Position numbers and translations under genes: made by a program
In this document: piece by piece, positions 1-9,159 of the stretch
How the letters are laid out: each line of letters opens with the position of its first letter
Numbering within the stretch: position 1 is the first letter of the stretch
Notes under the pieces: model-generated
The model's input: the letters and a program-made list of their open reading frames with translations, nothing else
Told to the model about the DNA's origin: nothing
The model's database searches: none
NCBI GenBank assembly: GCA_015068705.1
Contig: SVJZ01000001.1
Span: 165,875 to 229,874 of the forward strand
DNA: 64,000 bases
Direction of reading: 5' to 3'
Source: Oscillospiraceae bacterium
Lineage (GTDB): Bacteria; Bacillota; Clostridia; UMGS1810

Positions 1-1
1 T

Positions 2-199
2 ACCCGTCTTGCGGGAATGACCAAGCAGATTGTTCTGCGCACACCTGCCATACCGGGAGTCAATGATGACCCCGAAAACCTTTCCCGTACAGAGCAATTT
101 GCACATTCTTTGGGATTGGAACATGAAGTGCTCAAATACAACAACCTGGCAAAGTCCAAATACACTGCGCTGGACAAAGAATATACCGAATTTTCATGA
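2..199 (+). CDS. Glycyl-radical enzyme activating enzyme, C-terminal fragment (5' end outside window)
   Basis: The reading frame is open from the first bases, so this is the last 65 codons of a gene that starts before the window. The residues LRTPAIPGVNDDPENL followed by a Lys/Tyr-rich tail (YNNLAKSKYTALDKEY) match the C-terminus of radical-SAM activases such as pyruvate formate-lyase activating enzyme. These proteins use a 4Fe-4S cluster and S-adenosylmethionine to install the glycyl radical on a partner enzyme. The CxxxCxxC motif and most of the barrel lie outside the window, so the partner cannot be named. A strong hairpin terminator follows directly. Confidence 0.75.
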   Translation, partial: TRLAGMTKQIVLRTPAIPGVNDDPENLSRTEQFAHSLGLEHEVLKYNNLAKSKYTALDKEYTEFS

Positions 200-214
200 G
201 TTAAAAACAAAAAC

Positions 215-247
215 CGGGTTTCCCATAACAGGAAACCCGATTTTTTT
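215..247. terminator. Bidirectional intrinsic terminator
   Basis: A 9-bp perfect stem (CGGGTTTCC at 215-223 with GGAAACCCG at 231-239) has a 7-nt loop. It is followed by seven T on the + strand and by T-rich sequence on the - strand. It separates the convergent activase and CBS-domain genes and can serve both. Confidence 0.9.
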
Positions 248-701
248 ATTCGTCTTTTCCTTCCGCCTTTGGATACTTTTGATGACATCCCGTTGAAATA
301 TCCGCCAATGCCTCGGACGCTTCGGCAAAACAATCCTTCGCAATTGCCATATCTCCCAGCGCAACCATGCCCACCAGTTCTCCCTGCTCCATCACCGGCA
401 AGCGGCGCACCCTCTTTTTTGCCATCTTTCTGGCAGCCTTTTTCACATCATCAGCAGGAGAAACTGTTTCCACATGGGTGGTCATAATTTCTTCCACCTT
501 CATCTTGTGCGGATCGATGCCCCGTGCCACATCCCGGATGATGATATCGCGGTCTGTCACAATACCCACCATGCCGTTTCGCGCATCCATAACCGGTACC
601 GAGCCGATGTTATTGGTCTGCATCACCTTTGCCGCCTCAAATACCGTGTCCTGCGGATACACATAAACAGCAGGCCCTGTCATGATATCTTTTACCTTCA
701 T
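246..701 (-). CDS. CBS-domain protein
   Basis: This 151-residue protein is almost entirely a pair of CBS motifs, a module that binds adenosyl ligands and usually acts as an energy or nucleotide sensor. The first repeat starts at residue 1 (MKVKDIMTGPAVYV) and ends at GIVTDRDI. The second begins near residue 65 (VEEIMTTHVETVSP) and ends at LVGMVALGDMA. No effector domain is attached. The ATG at 701 is preferred to longer options because AAGGAGG lies 7-8 nt upstream. It is the last gene of a leftward group, 34 nt after the QueG-like gene. The ligand and target are unknown. Confidence 0.9.
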   Translation of the reverse strand: MKVKDIMTGPAVYVYPQDTVFEAAKVMQTNNIGSVPVMDARNGMVGIVTDRDIIIRDVARGIDPHKMKVEEIMTTHVETVSPADDVKKAARKMAKKRVRRLPVMEQGELVGMVALGDMAIAKDCFAEASEALADISTGCHQKYPKAEGKDE

Positions 702-735
702 ACCCGTATCCTCCTTTTGTAGGGTTACGGGTTTA

Positions 736-1536
736 TCATTTGCCTTTTTGTGCGCCAATATACCCCAGATTCCTCTCTATCACACCCTTGCCTCTCCATG
801 CCCAGGCACGATTTTGATATGTACGGGAAAACGCACGATTGGAAAGAGGCGCGATTTCCTGCATTTCTACACGGCATTTGAGGTTTTGCCGAAATGCCCC
901 GATGGGGGTAAGCGGAACCCCAACATTGTGCGGACATACATTCTGGCACACATCACACCCAAACGCCATCCCCTGCTTTCCCACCAGCACCGCCTCATCC
1001 TCCGGCAGTTCCCCTTTTTTCTGGGTAATGGCAGAAAGGCAGCGGTTGGCATCCACCCCGTTTGGCGTAATTGCTCCGCCCGGACATGCCGCAACACATT
1101 TTCCGCAACCGATACAATCTTCTCCTAATGGGCGGTCATGCGGCAAATCAAGGTCGCATACCAGATATCCGATGACCAACCACGAGCCATATTGCGGATG
1201 AATACACATACCGTTTTTACCGCGAAATACCAACCCTGCATTGATAGCAAGCAGGCGGTCAATCTGCGGTCCGGTGTCACAACAGACGGCATACCGCTCC
1301 AGGCCGATTTCCCTTGCAAGCCGCTCCAGCAAATCACGGACAATCACATGATAATCCTCTGCCCACGCATACCGCGCCAGATTGGAATTTTCTTTTTCTC
1401 CTGCATAATAGGGTGCCAGCACCACCACTGCGGTTTGAAAATGCTCACCCGTTTGTTCATTATAGGGGGCAGCATGGGTAAATCCGATGCAATCCAACCC
1501 CATTGATTTGGCACATTCAATTATTTTTTTCCGCAT
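736..1536 (-). CDS. Epoxyqueuosine reductase-like iron-sulfur protein (QueG family, short form)
   Basis: The 266-residue protein has an N-terminal QueG/DUF1730-type region and a ferredoxin-like region with two cysteine clusters: CIGCGKCVAACPGG near residue 140 and CDVCQNVCPHN near residue 195. This fits a cobalamin-dependent, two-[4Fe-4S] reductase of the QueG type, which makes queuosine from epoxyqueuosine in tRNA. It is much shorter than the usual 300-380 residues and lacks the C-terminal HEAT-like part, so another reductase role is possible. The start is well placed after AGGGGGAG. It lies 13 nt after the cardiolipin synthase gene and is probably co-transcribed with it. Confidence 0.8.
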   Translation of the reverse strand: MRKKIIECAKSMGLDCIGFTHAAPYNEQTGEHFQTAVVVLAPYYAGEKENSNLARYAWAEDYHVIVRDLLERLAREIGLERYAVCCDTGPQIDRLLAINAGLVFRGKNGMCIHPQYGSWLVIGYLVCDLDLPHDRPLGEDCIGCGKCVAACPGGAITPNGVDANRCLSAITQKKGELPEDEAVLVGKQGMAFGCDVCQNVCPHNVGVPLTPIGAFRQNLKCRVEMQEIAPLSNRAFSRTYQNRAWAWRGKGVIERNLGYIGAQKGK

Positions 1537-1549
1537 TCCCTCTCCCCCT

Positions 1550-2983
1550 TTAAAACAATGGTGCCGCCAACCGCAAAATTGCCTCAGCTGCCTTGTCCCA
1601 CCAGGGACGTCTGCAAAATTCCTCCCGCGTCAGCTCGGTACATCCCTCGCGATCGGCATAAAATTGCTCTACACACGTTCTGGCAAACTCCCGTCCGTAT
1701 ATCACCGTGTTAATCTCATAATTCAAGCAAAAACTTCGCACATCCATATTTGCCGTGCCGATGGACACCGCCGCACAATCGGACACCAACATCTTTGCAT
1801 GCAAGAATCCGTTGTACAAATACACCCGTATTCCACTTTTGAGCAGTTCATCCATATAGGACATGGTAACATAATACACATATCCCTTATCCGGTACGCC
1901 CGGCAACATAATTTTTACATCCACACCCGATGCAGCGGCAATTTTTAAAGCCTGCAGCACCGCCTGGTCCGGCACAAAATATGGTGATTGAATAAGCACG
2001 CTCTTTCGGGCACGGGTAATGAGCTTTAAATAGGAAAATTTGATGTATTCCTCGTCACAATCCGGTCCGCTCGAAACCAGTTGAAGCGGAAGGTTCCCTT
2101 TTCTTTGTAAAGGCGGAAAATAATCATCCGCCCGTTCAGCAAACTGGTTTAACATCATGCCTGCGCTACGGCACCAATCCAGCAAAAACCGCAGTTGCAG
2201 CGCATATACTGCCGTTCCCTCCAACCGCAGGTGAGTATCACGCCATGCCGCCTTCTTTTTCCAAATTCCGGTATATTCCGCACCAATGTTCATGCCACCG
2301 GTATATCCCACCACACCGTCAATCACCACCACTTTTCGGTGATTGCGATAATTGGCACGCAACAAATTGCCCAAACGGGTAACAGAAAAGCGCCTTACCT
2401 GCCCTCCCGCATTTGTGAGTGGCGCAAAAAAGCGAAATTTTGTAGAACATCCAAATTCATCATACAGCAGGCGTATCTCAACACCCTCTGCCGCCTTTTG
2501 TGCCAGAACGGATACCAGTTTTTTTCCCACATCATCCGAGCGAATGATGAAATATTCCATATGGATAAACTTTTGTGCCTTTTGCAAATCGTCAAACAAT
2601 GCGTCATACTTTTCGCTGCCATGCACATACAGTTTCACATGGTTGTCCGGTACAAATACCGCGCCGCTTTTGAGATTGAGATGAATCAAATCCAGACATT
2701 CGGCAATATCTTTAGTACCGTAATCGGTACGATGTGATGCCATACCCAACCGTTCCAGCATTGCCCGATAGCACACCGCATCGGCATCCTGCCTGCGCCG
2801 CAGCAAACGCTGATGCCGCATGGAAAGAGTTTCGCCCAAAAACAGGTACAGCAGTGCGCCAATCCCCGGCAATAGGCACAACACCAATATCCAGGCAACC
2901 GCCTCACTGGGCTTTTTTCGTTCGATAAATATCACCGACACAATACATGCCAGTTCTGCCGCAAACAACAAGGTTAGCAGCAT
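1550..2983 (-). CDS. cls: Cardiolipin synthase (phospholipase D family)
   Basis: This membrane enzyme joins two phosphatidylglycerol molecules to give cardiolipin and glycerol. The 477-residue protein has two N-terminal hydrophobic segments (about residues 1-20 and 30-50) and two PLD modules. Both HxKxxxxD motifs are intact: HRKVVVID near residue 220 and HAKMLVSD near 395, followed by GTANMD. Length and order are typical of the family. It opens a three-gene leftward group with the QueG-like and CBS genes. A TATACT-like element on the - strand at 3026-3021 could be its -10 box, but the matching -35 is poor. Confidence 0.93.
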   Translation of the reverse strand: MLLTLLFAAELACIVSVIFIERKKPSEAVAWILVLCLLPGIGALLYLFLGETLSMRHQRLLRRRQDADAVCYRAMLERLGMASHRTDYGTKDIAECLDLIHLNLKSGAVFVPDNHVKLYVHGSEKYDALFDDLQKAQKFIHMEYFIIRSDDVGKKLVSVLAQKAAEGVEIRLLYDEFGCSTKFRFFAPLTNAGGQVRRFSVTRLGNLLRANYRNHRKVVVIDGVVGYTGGMNIGAEYTGIWKKKAAWRDTHLRLEGTAVYALQLRFLLDWCRSAGMMLNQFAERADDYFPPLQRKGNLPLQLVSSGPDCDEEYIKFSYLKLITRARKSVLIQSPYFVPDQAVLQALKIAAASGVDVKIMLPGVPDKGYVYYVTMSYMDELLKSGIRVYLYNGFLHAKMLVSDCAAVSIGTANMDVRSFCLNYEINTVIYGREFARTCVEQFYADREGCTELTREEFCRRPWWDKAAEAILRLAAPLF

Positions 2984-3062
2984 AATTCCACCGTCCTTCG
3001 TTTACAAAACCATTTTCATTAGTATAACGAAAAAACGGACTTTTTATTTCTCATGTAAAAAA

Positions 3063-3084
3063 CTGCCCGGAATCAACCGAACAG
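3063..3084 (-). terminator. Terminator overlapping the end of the CopZ-like gene
   Basis: On the - strand CTGTTCGG and CCGGGCAG form an 8-bp stem (two G-U pairs) around a 6-nt loop, followed by six T. The stop codon of the upstream gene lies inside the hairpin. Confidence 0.75.
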
Positions 3085-3303
3085 TCCTCTTTTCTTCTCC
3101 ACCGAGATTGCCTGAAATCCTGCTGCATCCACTGCATTTTTCAGCACCTCATCGGCAACCGGCTGATTCATTGTCACCACGGCACATTTCTTTTTTAAGG
3201 TTACCTTTGCGTTAGTTACACCATCAATTGCACCAAGTGCCTGCTCTACCTTTGCCGCACAGTGACCACAATTCATGCCTTCTATCATAATGATTTTTTT
3301 CAT
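3073..3303 (-). CDS. Heavy-metal-associated (HMA) domain metallochaperone, CopZ-like
   Basis: A 76-residue single HMA domain protein. Its metal-binding motif GMNCGHCAAKVEQAL sits at residues 8-22, with the beta-alpha-beta-beta-alpha-beta pattern of copper chaperones (second half QPVADEVLKNAVDAAGF). Such proteins carry Cu(I) to P-type ATPases or repressors. No ATPase or CsoR gene is in the window, so the partner is unknown. The ATG at 3303 is chosen over an in-frame GTG at 3312 because AAGGAG lies 8 nt before it and would overlap the GTG. It sits 58 nt after sigF. An isolated TTGACA in that gap may mark its own promoter, but the -10 is weak. Confidence 0.88.
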   Translation of the reverse strand: MKKIIMIEGMNCGHCAAKVEQALGAIDGVTNAKVTLKKKCAVVTMNQPVADEVLKNAVDAAGFQAISVEKKRGLFG

Positions 3304-3361
3304 GGGTATCACTCCTTACTGTTAGGTTAGCACAAGCGCGCACCTTTGTCAAGCATAGCCA

Positions 3362-4090
3362 TTACAATGCCTCCTGCATATCCTGCCGGATGCGCATGAG
3401 TATTTTCTTTTCCAATCTGGATACCTGTACCTGTGAAATTCCCAGTTCCTTCGCCACTTCCGACTGGGTATTCCCTTTAAAATAGCGCATTTCGATAATC
3501 TTCTTTTCGCGTAAGTCCAATGCACGAAATGCCTCACCCAGTGCGATTTTATCCACCGTATCCCCCTCGGCATCCTCTCGCCGGGCAAGACGGTCCATCA
3601 AAAATATGGGTGCCCGTTCTCCCTCATGAATGGTTTTATAAAGGGATTCGGGCGCGGCAACTGCATCCAATGCCATGACCAGTTCCTCCGATTCCATCCC
3701 CAATCTCCCGGCAATTTCTCCCACCGTCGGTTCACGCATCAGCTCTTTTTCCAATGCATCGGCAGCAACGCGCGCCCTGGCGGCAGTTTCTTTCAAACTA
3801 CGACTCACTTTAATCACCCCGTCATCACGCAAAAACCGTTTGATTTCACCCATAATCATGGGCACTGCATAGGTGGAAAACCGCACATCATAAGAAAAAT
3901 CAAACTTTTCCACTGCTTTTAATAAACCGATGCACCCCAACTGGTACAAATCCTCCATATCGTGTCCCCGCCCGGAAAATTTTCGTACTACACTCCATAC
4001 CAGACCGAGATTTTCTTCCACCAAACGGGAAACCGCCTGTTTGTCACCCGCTCGTGCCCGTTTGAGCAATTCCATTGTGTTGTCTGCCAT
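3362..4090 (-). CDS. sigF: RNA polymerase sigma factor SigF (forespore-specific)
   Basis: The 242-residue protein has region 2 (GLVWSVVRKF, DLYQLGCIGLLKAVEKFD, FSTYAVPMIMGEIKRFLRDDG), a region 3 stretch and a region 4 helix-turn-helix (SEVAKELGISQVQVSRLEKKIL). The IKRFLRDDG and VSRSLKE sequences and the position after spoIIAA-spoIIAB identify the first forespore sigma factor. SpoIIAB holds it inactive until SpoIIAA is dephosphorylated. The start follows a GGGAGG ribosome site. It is the third gene of the spoIIA operon, 22 nt after spoIIAB. Confidence 0.97.
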   Translation of the reverse strand: MADNTMELLKRARAGDKQAVSRLVEENLGLVWSVVRKFSGRGHDMEDLYQLGCIGLLKAVEKFDFSYDVRFSTYAVPMIMGEIKRFLRDDGVIKVSRSLKETAARARVAADALEKELMREPTVGEIAGRLGMESEELVMALDAVAAPESLYKTIHEGERAPIFLMDRLARREDAEGDTVDKIALGEAFRALDLREKKIIEMRYFKGNTQSEVAKELGISQVQVSRLEKKILMRIRQDMQEAL

Positions 4091-4112
4091 TGTTGTCCCT
4101 CCCGTCCGTGCA

Positions 4113-4547
4113 TCACAAACGTTTGGTACCGAGCCTTTTGGTCATGGTAACTTTTGTTCCTACCCCCACAATGGACTCCACCTGCACCTCATCCATAAAT
4201 GTTTCCATCACCGTAAAGCCCATGCCCGAACGTTCGGCATCCGGATTGCTGGTGTAAAGCGGCTCCATCGCTTTTTTTACATCCTCAATCCCCTTGCCGC
4301 CGTCCTTGATAATTACGGTCAGACTCTCCTCCTCCAGGGTGCAATCCATGGTTATGTAGCCTCTGTTTTCACCATAACCATGTACAATGGCATTGGTTAC
4401 CGCCTCGCTTACTGCGGTTTTGACATCGGCAAGTTCTTCAATGGTGGGATCGAGTTGTGCTAAAAGTGCCGACACCACAACCCGTGCAAACCCCTCATTT
4501 TCCGACTTGCTCAAAAATTCCACCGTAATATGATTTCGTATGCTCAT
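4113..4547 (-). CDS. spoIIAB: Anti-sigma F factor and serine kinase SpoIIAB
   Basis: A 144-residue GHKL-fold protein. Its N-box region ([15 protein letters not shown]) and G1/G2 boxes ([12 protein letters not shown] and SGMGFTVME) bind ATP. By family knowledge it binds and silences SigF and phosphorylates SpoIIAA. Neighbours on both sides fit the canonical spoIIAA-spoIIAB-sigF order. The start codon follows AAAGGAG by 7 nt. Confidence 0.97.
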   Translation of the reverse strand: MSIRNHITVEFLSKSENEGFARVVVSALLAQLDPTIEELADVKTAVSEAVTNAIVHGYGENRGYITMDCTLEEESLTVIIKDGGKGIEDVKKAMEPLYTSNPDAERSGMGFTVMETFMDEVQVESIVGVGTKVTMTKRLGTKRL

Positions 4548-4577
4548 GGTTTTCTCCTTTTTGCGTGTTTTCTTTCG

Positions 4578-4913
4578 TTATACTGCTTTCATTGCCTCAT
4601 CCAGTTTGCCGTAGACACCCATCAGCTTTCGTATACCGGACAAATCCAACATCTTGTCCACATTCACATTACCCGAAACAATCGCCAGGGTGCCGCCCAA
4701 AGAGCGCATCAACTTGTACCGACCGATGAGTACGCCAATTCCCGAACTGTCCATAAATGTCAGTCCGCTCAAATCCAGAATGAGCCGCATCACCCCGTCA
4801 TCCGAAACTCTGCAGTCAATCCGTTCGCGTATCTGCACCGCAGTGTGATGGTCCAGTTCACCCGTTACTCTCACTACCAGCACGTCATTTTTTACCACAA
4901 AATTCATCTGCAA
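4578..4913 (-). CDS. spoIIAA: Anti-anti-sigma factor SpoIIAA
   Basis: The 111-residue STAS-domain protein carries the phosphorylatable serine in FMDSSGIGVLIGRYK (near residue 57) and the typical opening VLVVRVTGELDHHTA. Dephosphorylated SpoIIAA displaces SigF from SpoIIAB in the forespore. The start is ambiguous. TTG at 4913 lies about 8 nt after GGAGG, whereas the next in-frame ATG (4907) would be about 14 nt away, so TTG is preferred. A SigH-type promoter lies 40-68 nt upstream. Confidence 0.96.
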   Translation of the reverse strand: MQMNFVVKNDVLVVRVTGELDHHTAVQIRERIDCRVSDDGVMRLILDLSGLTFMDSSGIGVLIGRYKLMRSLGGTLAIVSGNVNVDKMLDLSGIRKLMGVYGKLDEAMKAV

Positions 4914-4952
4914 GGAATACCCCTCCGTTCTATTTTTGCACGAACGGTAGTA

Positions 4953-4981
4953 TTATTCTGCATCATTTGGAAAAATCCTTT
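4953..4981 (-). promoter_or_regulatory. SigH-type promoter of the spoIIA operon
   Basis: On the - strand AAAGGATTT (4981-4973), an 11-nt spacer and GCAGAATAA (4961-4953) match every fixed position of the SigH consensus RNAGGAWWW-N11-12-RNNGAATWW. In Bacillus subtilis the spoIIA operon is read by SigH with Spo0A~P. I did not identify a clear Spo0A box by eye. Confidence 0.8.
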
Positions 4982-5002
4982 TTCGAATTTTGGGAAGTTT
5001 TG

Positions 5003-6274
5003 TCAAACACCAAAAAAGTTTTCGACAAACGAGCGCACGCCGCCTGTCAGATAAAGAGAACCAAACACGCAAATTGCCGCATCATGGGAAGAAATGTCAT
5101 CTGCACGCTTGATTGCGCTGATATTGTCGCAGATAAATTCCGCAGAAAAACCCATGGATTTGGCATATTCATACACCCTATCCGCCCCTTCTCCTCTCGG
5201 TCCGGGCGGACGGGTAACAATCATCCGTGCGTTTAATTCCGACAATACCGCAAGGGATTTTTGATAATCCTTTTCGGGCAGCATACCAAATACCAGCACC
5301 AGTTCCCGCCCTGCAAGATGGTTTTTCACCGCATCTGCAAAGGCACAGATACCGGCGTGGTTGTGTGCACCATCTAGAATAACTGTTTTTCTCCCCTGCA
5401 TCACCTCAAACCGGCAGGGCCACGTTGCCCGCGCGATTCCGACGGCTATCACCTCATCCGGCACCCCAAGTGCACGCGCCGCCTCAATCGTCATGATGGC
5501 GTTATCCACCTGAAAACCGCCCACAAGCGGCAGGGAAATTTCCATTCCATCATAACAAAATTTTGTTCCGGAAAGGGTAGCACCAAGCACGTTCACCGCA
5601 TCCTTATCCGGTACAATCAAAGAGCATTCCAGCTCTTCTGCACGGGTTCTGATTACCTGCTCTGCCCGGGCATCCATATGGGGATATATCACCACGGGGG
5701 CCCCTTTTTTGAGTATTCCTGCCTTTTCAAAGGCGATTTGTGCCAATGTGTCGCCCAGATATTGCGTATGGTCAAGACCGATGGAAGTAATCACACACAA
5801 ACGGGGATGGCGGATGACATTGGTGGCATCCAGTCTGCCGCCAAGACCGGTTTCCAGCACCACCATATCGCAATCCTGCTCGGCAAAATACATCAGCCCG
5901 ATTGCGGTAACCACCTCAAATTCGGTTACATAGCATTCCTCCTTCTCCAGTGCCTCCACCTCGGTTTTTATCCGCTCGGTCAGGCGAATGAGAGATGCAT
6001 CGTCTATCTCGTCATTTCCAATCCGTATCCGCTCGTGAAACCGTTCCAGATAGGGCGAGGTAAACCATCCCACTTTCTTTCCATAAGCCTGCCAGACCGA
6101 TGCAAGCATGCTTGTCACAGAGCCTTTCCCGTTTGTGCCTGCCACATGGATAAAATCCAACCTCTCCTGCGGATTGCCCAAGCGGTCAAGCAAACGGCTA
6201 ATGCCGGTAAACCCGGCTTTTTTACCAAACAATAAACGCGAGTGGATATATTCCAGACACGAATGAATATCCAT
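5003..6274 (-). CDS. folC: Folylpolyglutamate synthase / dihydrofolate synthase
   Basis: This ATP-dependent Mur-ligase-type enzyme adds glutamate to dihydropteroate and folates. The 423-residue protein has the P-loop VAGTNGKGSVTSML (near residue 45), TSPYLERFHERIRI, the ETGLGGRLDATN segment and the C-terminal ligase motif LDGAHNHAG near 300. All are intact and the length is normal. It is the final gene of the pfkA-to-valS transcription unit, 61 nt after valS with a hairpin between them. The start follows GAAGGGGG. Confidence 0.96.
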   Translation of the reverse strand: MDIHSCLEYIHSRLLFGKKAGFTGISRLLDRLGNPQERLDFIHVAGTNGKGSVTSMLASVWQAYGKKVGWFTSPYLERFHERIRIGNDEIDDASLIRLTERIKTEVEALEKEECYVTEFEVVTAIGLMYFAEQDCDMVVLETGLGGRLDATNVIRHPRLCVITSIGLDHTQYLGDTLAQIAFEKAGILKKGAPVVIYPHMDARAEQVIRTRAEELECSLIVPDKDAVNVLGATLSGTKFCYDGMEISLPLVGGFQVDNAIMTIEAARALGVPDEVIAVGIARATWPCRFEVMQGRKTVILDGAHNHAGICAFADAVKNHLAGRELVLVFGMLPEKDYQKSLAVLSELNARMIVTRPPGPRGEGADRVYEYAKSMGFSAEFICDNISAIKRADDISSHDAAICVFGSLYLTGGVRSFVENFFGV

Positions 6275-6300
6275 CTGTGTTTCCCCCTTCTGATGAAAGA

Positions 6301-6328
6301 AATCCCCGATTTACAAAAACCGGGGATT
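6301..6328 (-). repeat. Inverted repeat between valS and folC
   Basis: AATCCCCG (6301-6308) and CGGGGATT (6321-6328) form an 8-bp stem with a 12-nt loop. No T-run follows on the - strand (sequence TCTTTC), so it looks like a processing, stability or partial-attenuation hairpin rather than a full terminator. Confidence 0.6.
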
Positions 6329-6335
6329 ATCTGTC

Positions 6336-8969
6336 TTATTGCAGCTTGGACAGGCTTTCCTCTACCTGTGCCAACATATCTTCATACTTTGTTTTCTTTT
6401 CCTTCTCTGCCTCTACCACTGCAGCAGGTGCCTTTGCCACAAAGCCCTGATTGGAAAGCTTGCCCTCCACCCGCTTGATTTCGCCAAGCAGGTTCTCTTT
6501 TTCCTTATTCAGGCGGGCAATCTCTTTTTCGCGGTCCACCAGATCATCCAGCGGAATGTAAAGGCGCGCACCTTCTACCACAGCGTTTACGGCGTTTTCA
6601 TCAATGCCGTCCATACCCGTCTGCACCGAAACCTCCGAAGCGCCTGCCATCTTTTCAAAGAATGCATTGGTGCCGGCATATACATCGGCAGAATCGGTTA
6701 CGATAAACAGTTTTGCTCTCTTTGACGGCGGCACGTTCATCTGGGTGCGCAGATTACGGATGGCACGGATGGCATCCATCACGCGACCCATCTGCTTTTC
6801 TGCCTCGGGGAAGTTGAGTTCATCGCTATACTTGGGCCATGCAGACACCATGATGCTCTCCTCGCCGGTCGGCAGGAAGGAAAACAGCTCTTCGGTGATA
6901 AACGGCATAAACGGATGGAGCAGTTTCAAGGAGTTTACCAGCACATAACAGAGCACCTGTTGTGCGGTTTTATGACCTGCATTTTCCTTGTCATACAGAC
7001 GCGGTTTTACCAACTCGATATACCAGTCACAGAAGCTGTCCCAGAAGAAATCATACAACTTGGCAACCGCAATACCCAGCTCAAATTTATCCAGGTTTTC
7101 GGTAACCTCACCCACCAATGAATTATATACCGACAAAATCCACTTGTCCTCGGGTGCGAGTGCGCTTTCCTCGGGCAGTTCAATCTTGTCCAGTTCCAGA
7201 TTCATCAGTACAAATCGGGATGCATTCCAGATTTTGTTTGCAAAGTTTCGGCTTGCCTCCACACGCTCCTCATAGAAACGCATATCGTTTCCGGGGGAGT
7301 TTCCGGTTGCAAGGGTAAAGCGCAGTGCATCCGCACCATACTGGGCAATGATTTCCAACGGATCAATGCCGTTGCCAAGCGATTTACTCATCTTGCGACC
7401 CTGACTGTCACGCACCAGACCGTGAATGAGCACATGCTTAAACGGTTCTTCCTTCATATGCTCCATGCCGGAGAAAATCATACGGGCAACCCAGAAGAAT
7501 ATGATATCGTATCCCGTTACCAGCACACTGGTGGGATAGAAATAATCCAGTTCCTTGGTCTTTTCGGGCCAACCCAATGTGGAGAAGGGCCACAGTGCCG
7601 ACGAGAACCAGGTATCCAGCACATCGGGGTCCTGCCGCACCGGCGCACCACACTTGGGACAAACGGTGATGTCTTCTTTGGAAACAACCGTTTCACCACA
7701 CGCATCACAATAGAATGCAGGAATACGATGTCCCCACCACAACTGACGGGAAATACACCAATCGTGCACGTTTTCCATCCAGTTCATATAGGTTTTGGAG
7801 AAACGGTCGGGTACAAAGCGGATTCTGCCGTCCTCTACCACCTCGATGGCATCCTTGGCAAGGGGAGCCATTTTTACAAACCACTGCTTGGAGGTGATGG
7901 GCTCTACCGTAGTGCCGCAACGATAACACTCGCCCACATTATGGGTGTGCGGCTCAATCTTAATCAGAAGTCCCTGTTCCTCCAGGTCGGCAATCATCGC
8001 CTTTCTTGCTTCATAACGATCCATGCCCTCATATTTTCCGCCATGGGAATTGATGGTGGCATCGTCATTCATCACGCGGATTTGCTCCAGATTGTGGCGC
8101 ATACCCACTTCAAAGTCGTTCGGGTCGTGTGCAGGGGTGATTTTCACCGCACCGGTACCAAACTCTTTATCTACATATTCATCTGCAATCACAGGGATTT
8201 TACGTCCTACCAGAGGCAGAATGAGATTTTTGCCCAGCAGATGAGTATAGCGTTCATCATCCGGATGCACTGCAACTGCAGTATCACCCAGCAGAGTTTC
8301 GGGACGAGTGGTGGCAATTACCACAAATTCGTCACTATCCTCCACCGGATATTTGATGTGCCAGAAATGTCCTTCCTGCTCGGCATACTCTACCTCGGCA
8401 TCCGAAAGCGCAGTAGTACAGTTGGGGCACCAGTTGATGATGCGACTCCCCTGATAAATCAGACCTTTTTCATATAAGTTTACAAATACCTCGCGCACTG
8501 CCTTGGAGCATCCCTCGTCCATGGTGAAACGGGAACGGTCCCAATCGCAAGAAGAGCCAAGTTTTTTCAACTGACTCACAATGCGGTCGCCGTATTTTTC
8601 TTTCCATGCCCATACGCGTTCCAAAAATGCATCACGACCAAGGTCATGACGGGTTTTACCCTCTTCCACGCGCAATGCCTCTTCCACCTTAATCTGGGTA
8701 GCAATGCCGGCATGGTCATAGCCGGGAACCCACAGTGCCTCAAAGCCTGCCATACGCTTATAGCGGATGAGAATATCCTGCAAGGTTTCATCCAGTGCAT
8801 GCCCCATGTGCAACTGACCTGTCACGTTTGGCGGCGGAATGACAATGGTAAACGGCTCCTTGTCGGGGTTTACCTCCGCATGAAAATAACCGCCCTCCAT
8901 CCATTTTTGGTAGGTGCGATCCTCCACCTCGGTGGGGTCGTATATCTTTGCCAGTTCTTTGGTATCCAT
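6336..8969 (-). CDS. valS: Valyl-tRNA synthetase
   Basis: Class I aminoacyl-tRNA synthetase of 877 residues that charges tRNA-Val. Visible are the HIGH-type motif HMGH (residues 54-57), the editing domain with [17 protein letters not shown], a [21 protein letters not shown] segment, the KMSKS loop ([11 protein letters not shown]), and a C-terminal coiled coil rich in Glu and Lys ([15 protein letters not shown]). The ATG at 8969 is chosen because AAGGGAAG lies 6 nt upstream; the in-frame TTG at 8975 would touch the ribosome site. There is no T-box leader: the gene follows a small membrane-peptide gene by 15 nt in a long operon. Confidence 0.97.
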   Translation of the reverse strand: MDTKELAKIYDPTEVEDRTYQKWMEGGYFHAEVNPDKEPFTIVIPPPNVTGQLHMGHALDETLQDILIRYKRMAGFEALWVPGYDHAGIATQIKVEEALRVEEGKTRHDLGRDAFLERVWAWKEKYGDRIVSQLKKLGSSCDWDRSRFTMDEGCSKAVREVFVNLYEKGLIYQGSRIINWCPNCTTALSDAEVEYAEQEGHFWHIKYPVEDSDEFVVIATTRPETLLGDTAVAVHPDDERYTHLLGKNLILPLVGRKIPVIADEYVDKEFGTGAVKITPAHDPNDFEVGMRHNLEQIRVMNDDATINSHGGKYEGMDRYEARKAMIADLEEQGLLIKIEPHTHNVGECYRCGTTVEPITSKQWFVKMAPLAKDAIEVVEDGRIRFVPDRFSKTYMNWMENVHDWCISRQLWWGHRIPAFYCDACGETVVSKEDITVCPKCGAPVRQDPDVLDTWFSSALWPFSTLGWPEKTKELDYFYPTSVLVTGYDIIFFWVARMIFSGMEHMKEEPFKHVLIHGLVRDSQGRKMSKSLGNGIDPLEIIAQYGADALRFTLATGNSPGNDMRFYEERVEASRNFANKIWNASRFVLMNLELDKIELPEESALAPEDKWILSVYNSLVGEVTENLDKFELGIAVAKLYDFFWDSFCDWYIELVKPRLYDKENAGHKTAQQVLCYVLVNSLKLLHPFMPFITEELFSFLPTGEESIMVSAWPKYSDELNFPEAEKQMGRVMDAIRAIRNLRTQMNVPPSKRAKLFIVTDSADVYAGTNAFFEKMAGASEVSVQTGMDGIDENAVNAVVEGARLYIPLDDLVDREKEIARLNKEKENLLGEIKRVEGKLSNQGFVAKAPAAVVEAEKEKKTKYEDMLAQVEESLSKLQ

Positions 8970-8984
8970 ATCCAACTTCCCTTC

Positions 8985-9155
8985 TTATAATACAAATATG
9001 CAAACGGCCGCAACGAGTGCGAGCACCAGCCCGACCGATTTTACCATTACTACTTCCTTCTCTCCGCACGGTTTTCCCAACCATTGGAGAATCCAACGGG
9101 CACCGTACGCAATCACTGCGCCGATTACCAGCAACGAAAGTGCAGCTGCTTTCAT
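8985..9155 (-). CDS. Small two-helix membrane protein, unknown
   Basis: A 56-residue peptide with two predicted membrane helices (about residues 3-24, AAALSLLVIGAVIAYGARWI, and 36-55, VKSVGLVLALVAAVCIFVL). They are joined by a short charged loop (GKPCGEKEVV) with one cysteine. I do not recognise the family. Its ATG lies 4 nt after the stop of the CDP-alcohol phosphatidyltransferase gene and its stop is 15 nt before valS, so it is translated within the operon and probably coupled to the lipid enzyme. AAAGGG is a modest ribosome site 8 nt upstream. The tight spacing argues for a real gene. Confidence 0.7.
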   Translation of the reverse strand: MKAAALSLLVIGAVIAYGARWILQWLGKPCGEKEVVMVKSVGLVLALVAAVCIFVL

Positions 9156-9159
9156 ATCA

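Noticed and set aside
6336..8969. T-box leader for valS (and likewise for aspS or hisS)
   Set aside because: No specifier stem, T-box sequence or leader space exists: valS is 15 nt after the previous gene and aspS overlaps hisS.
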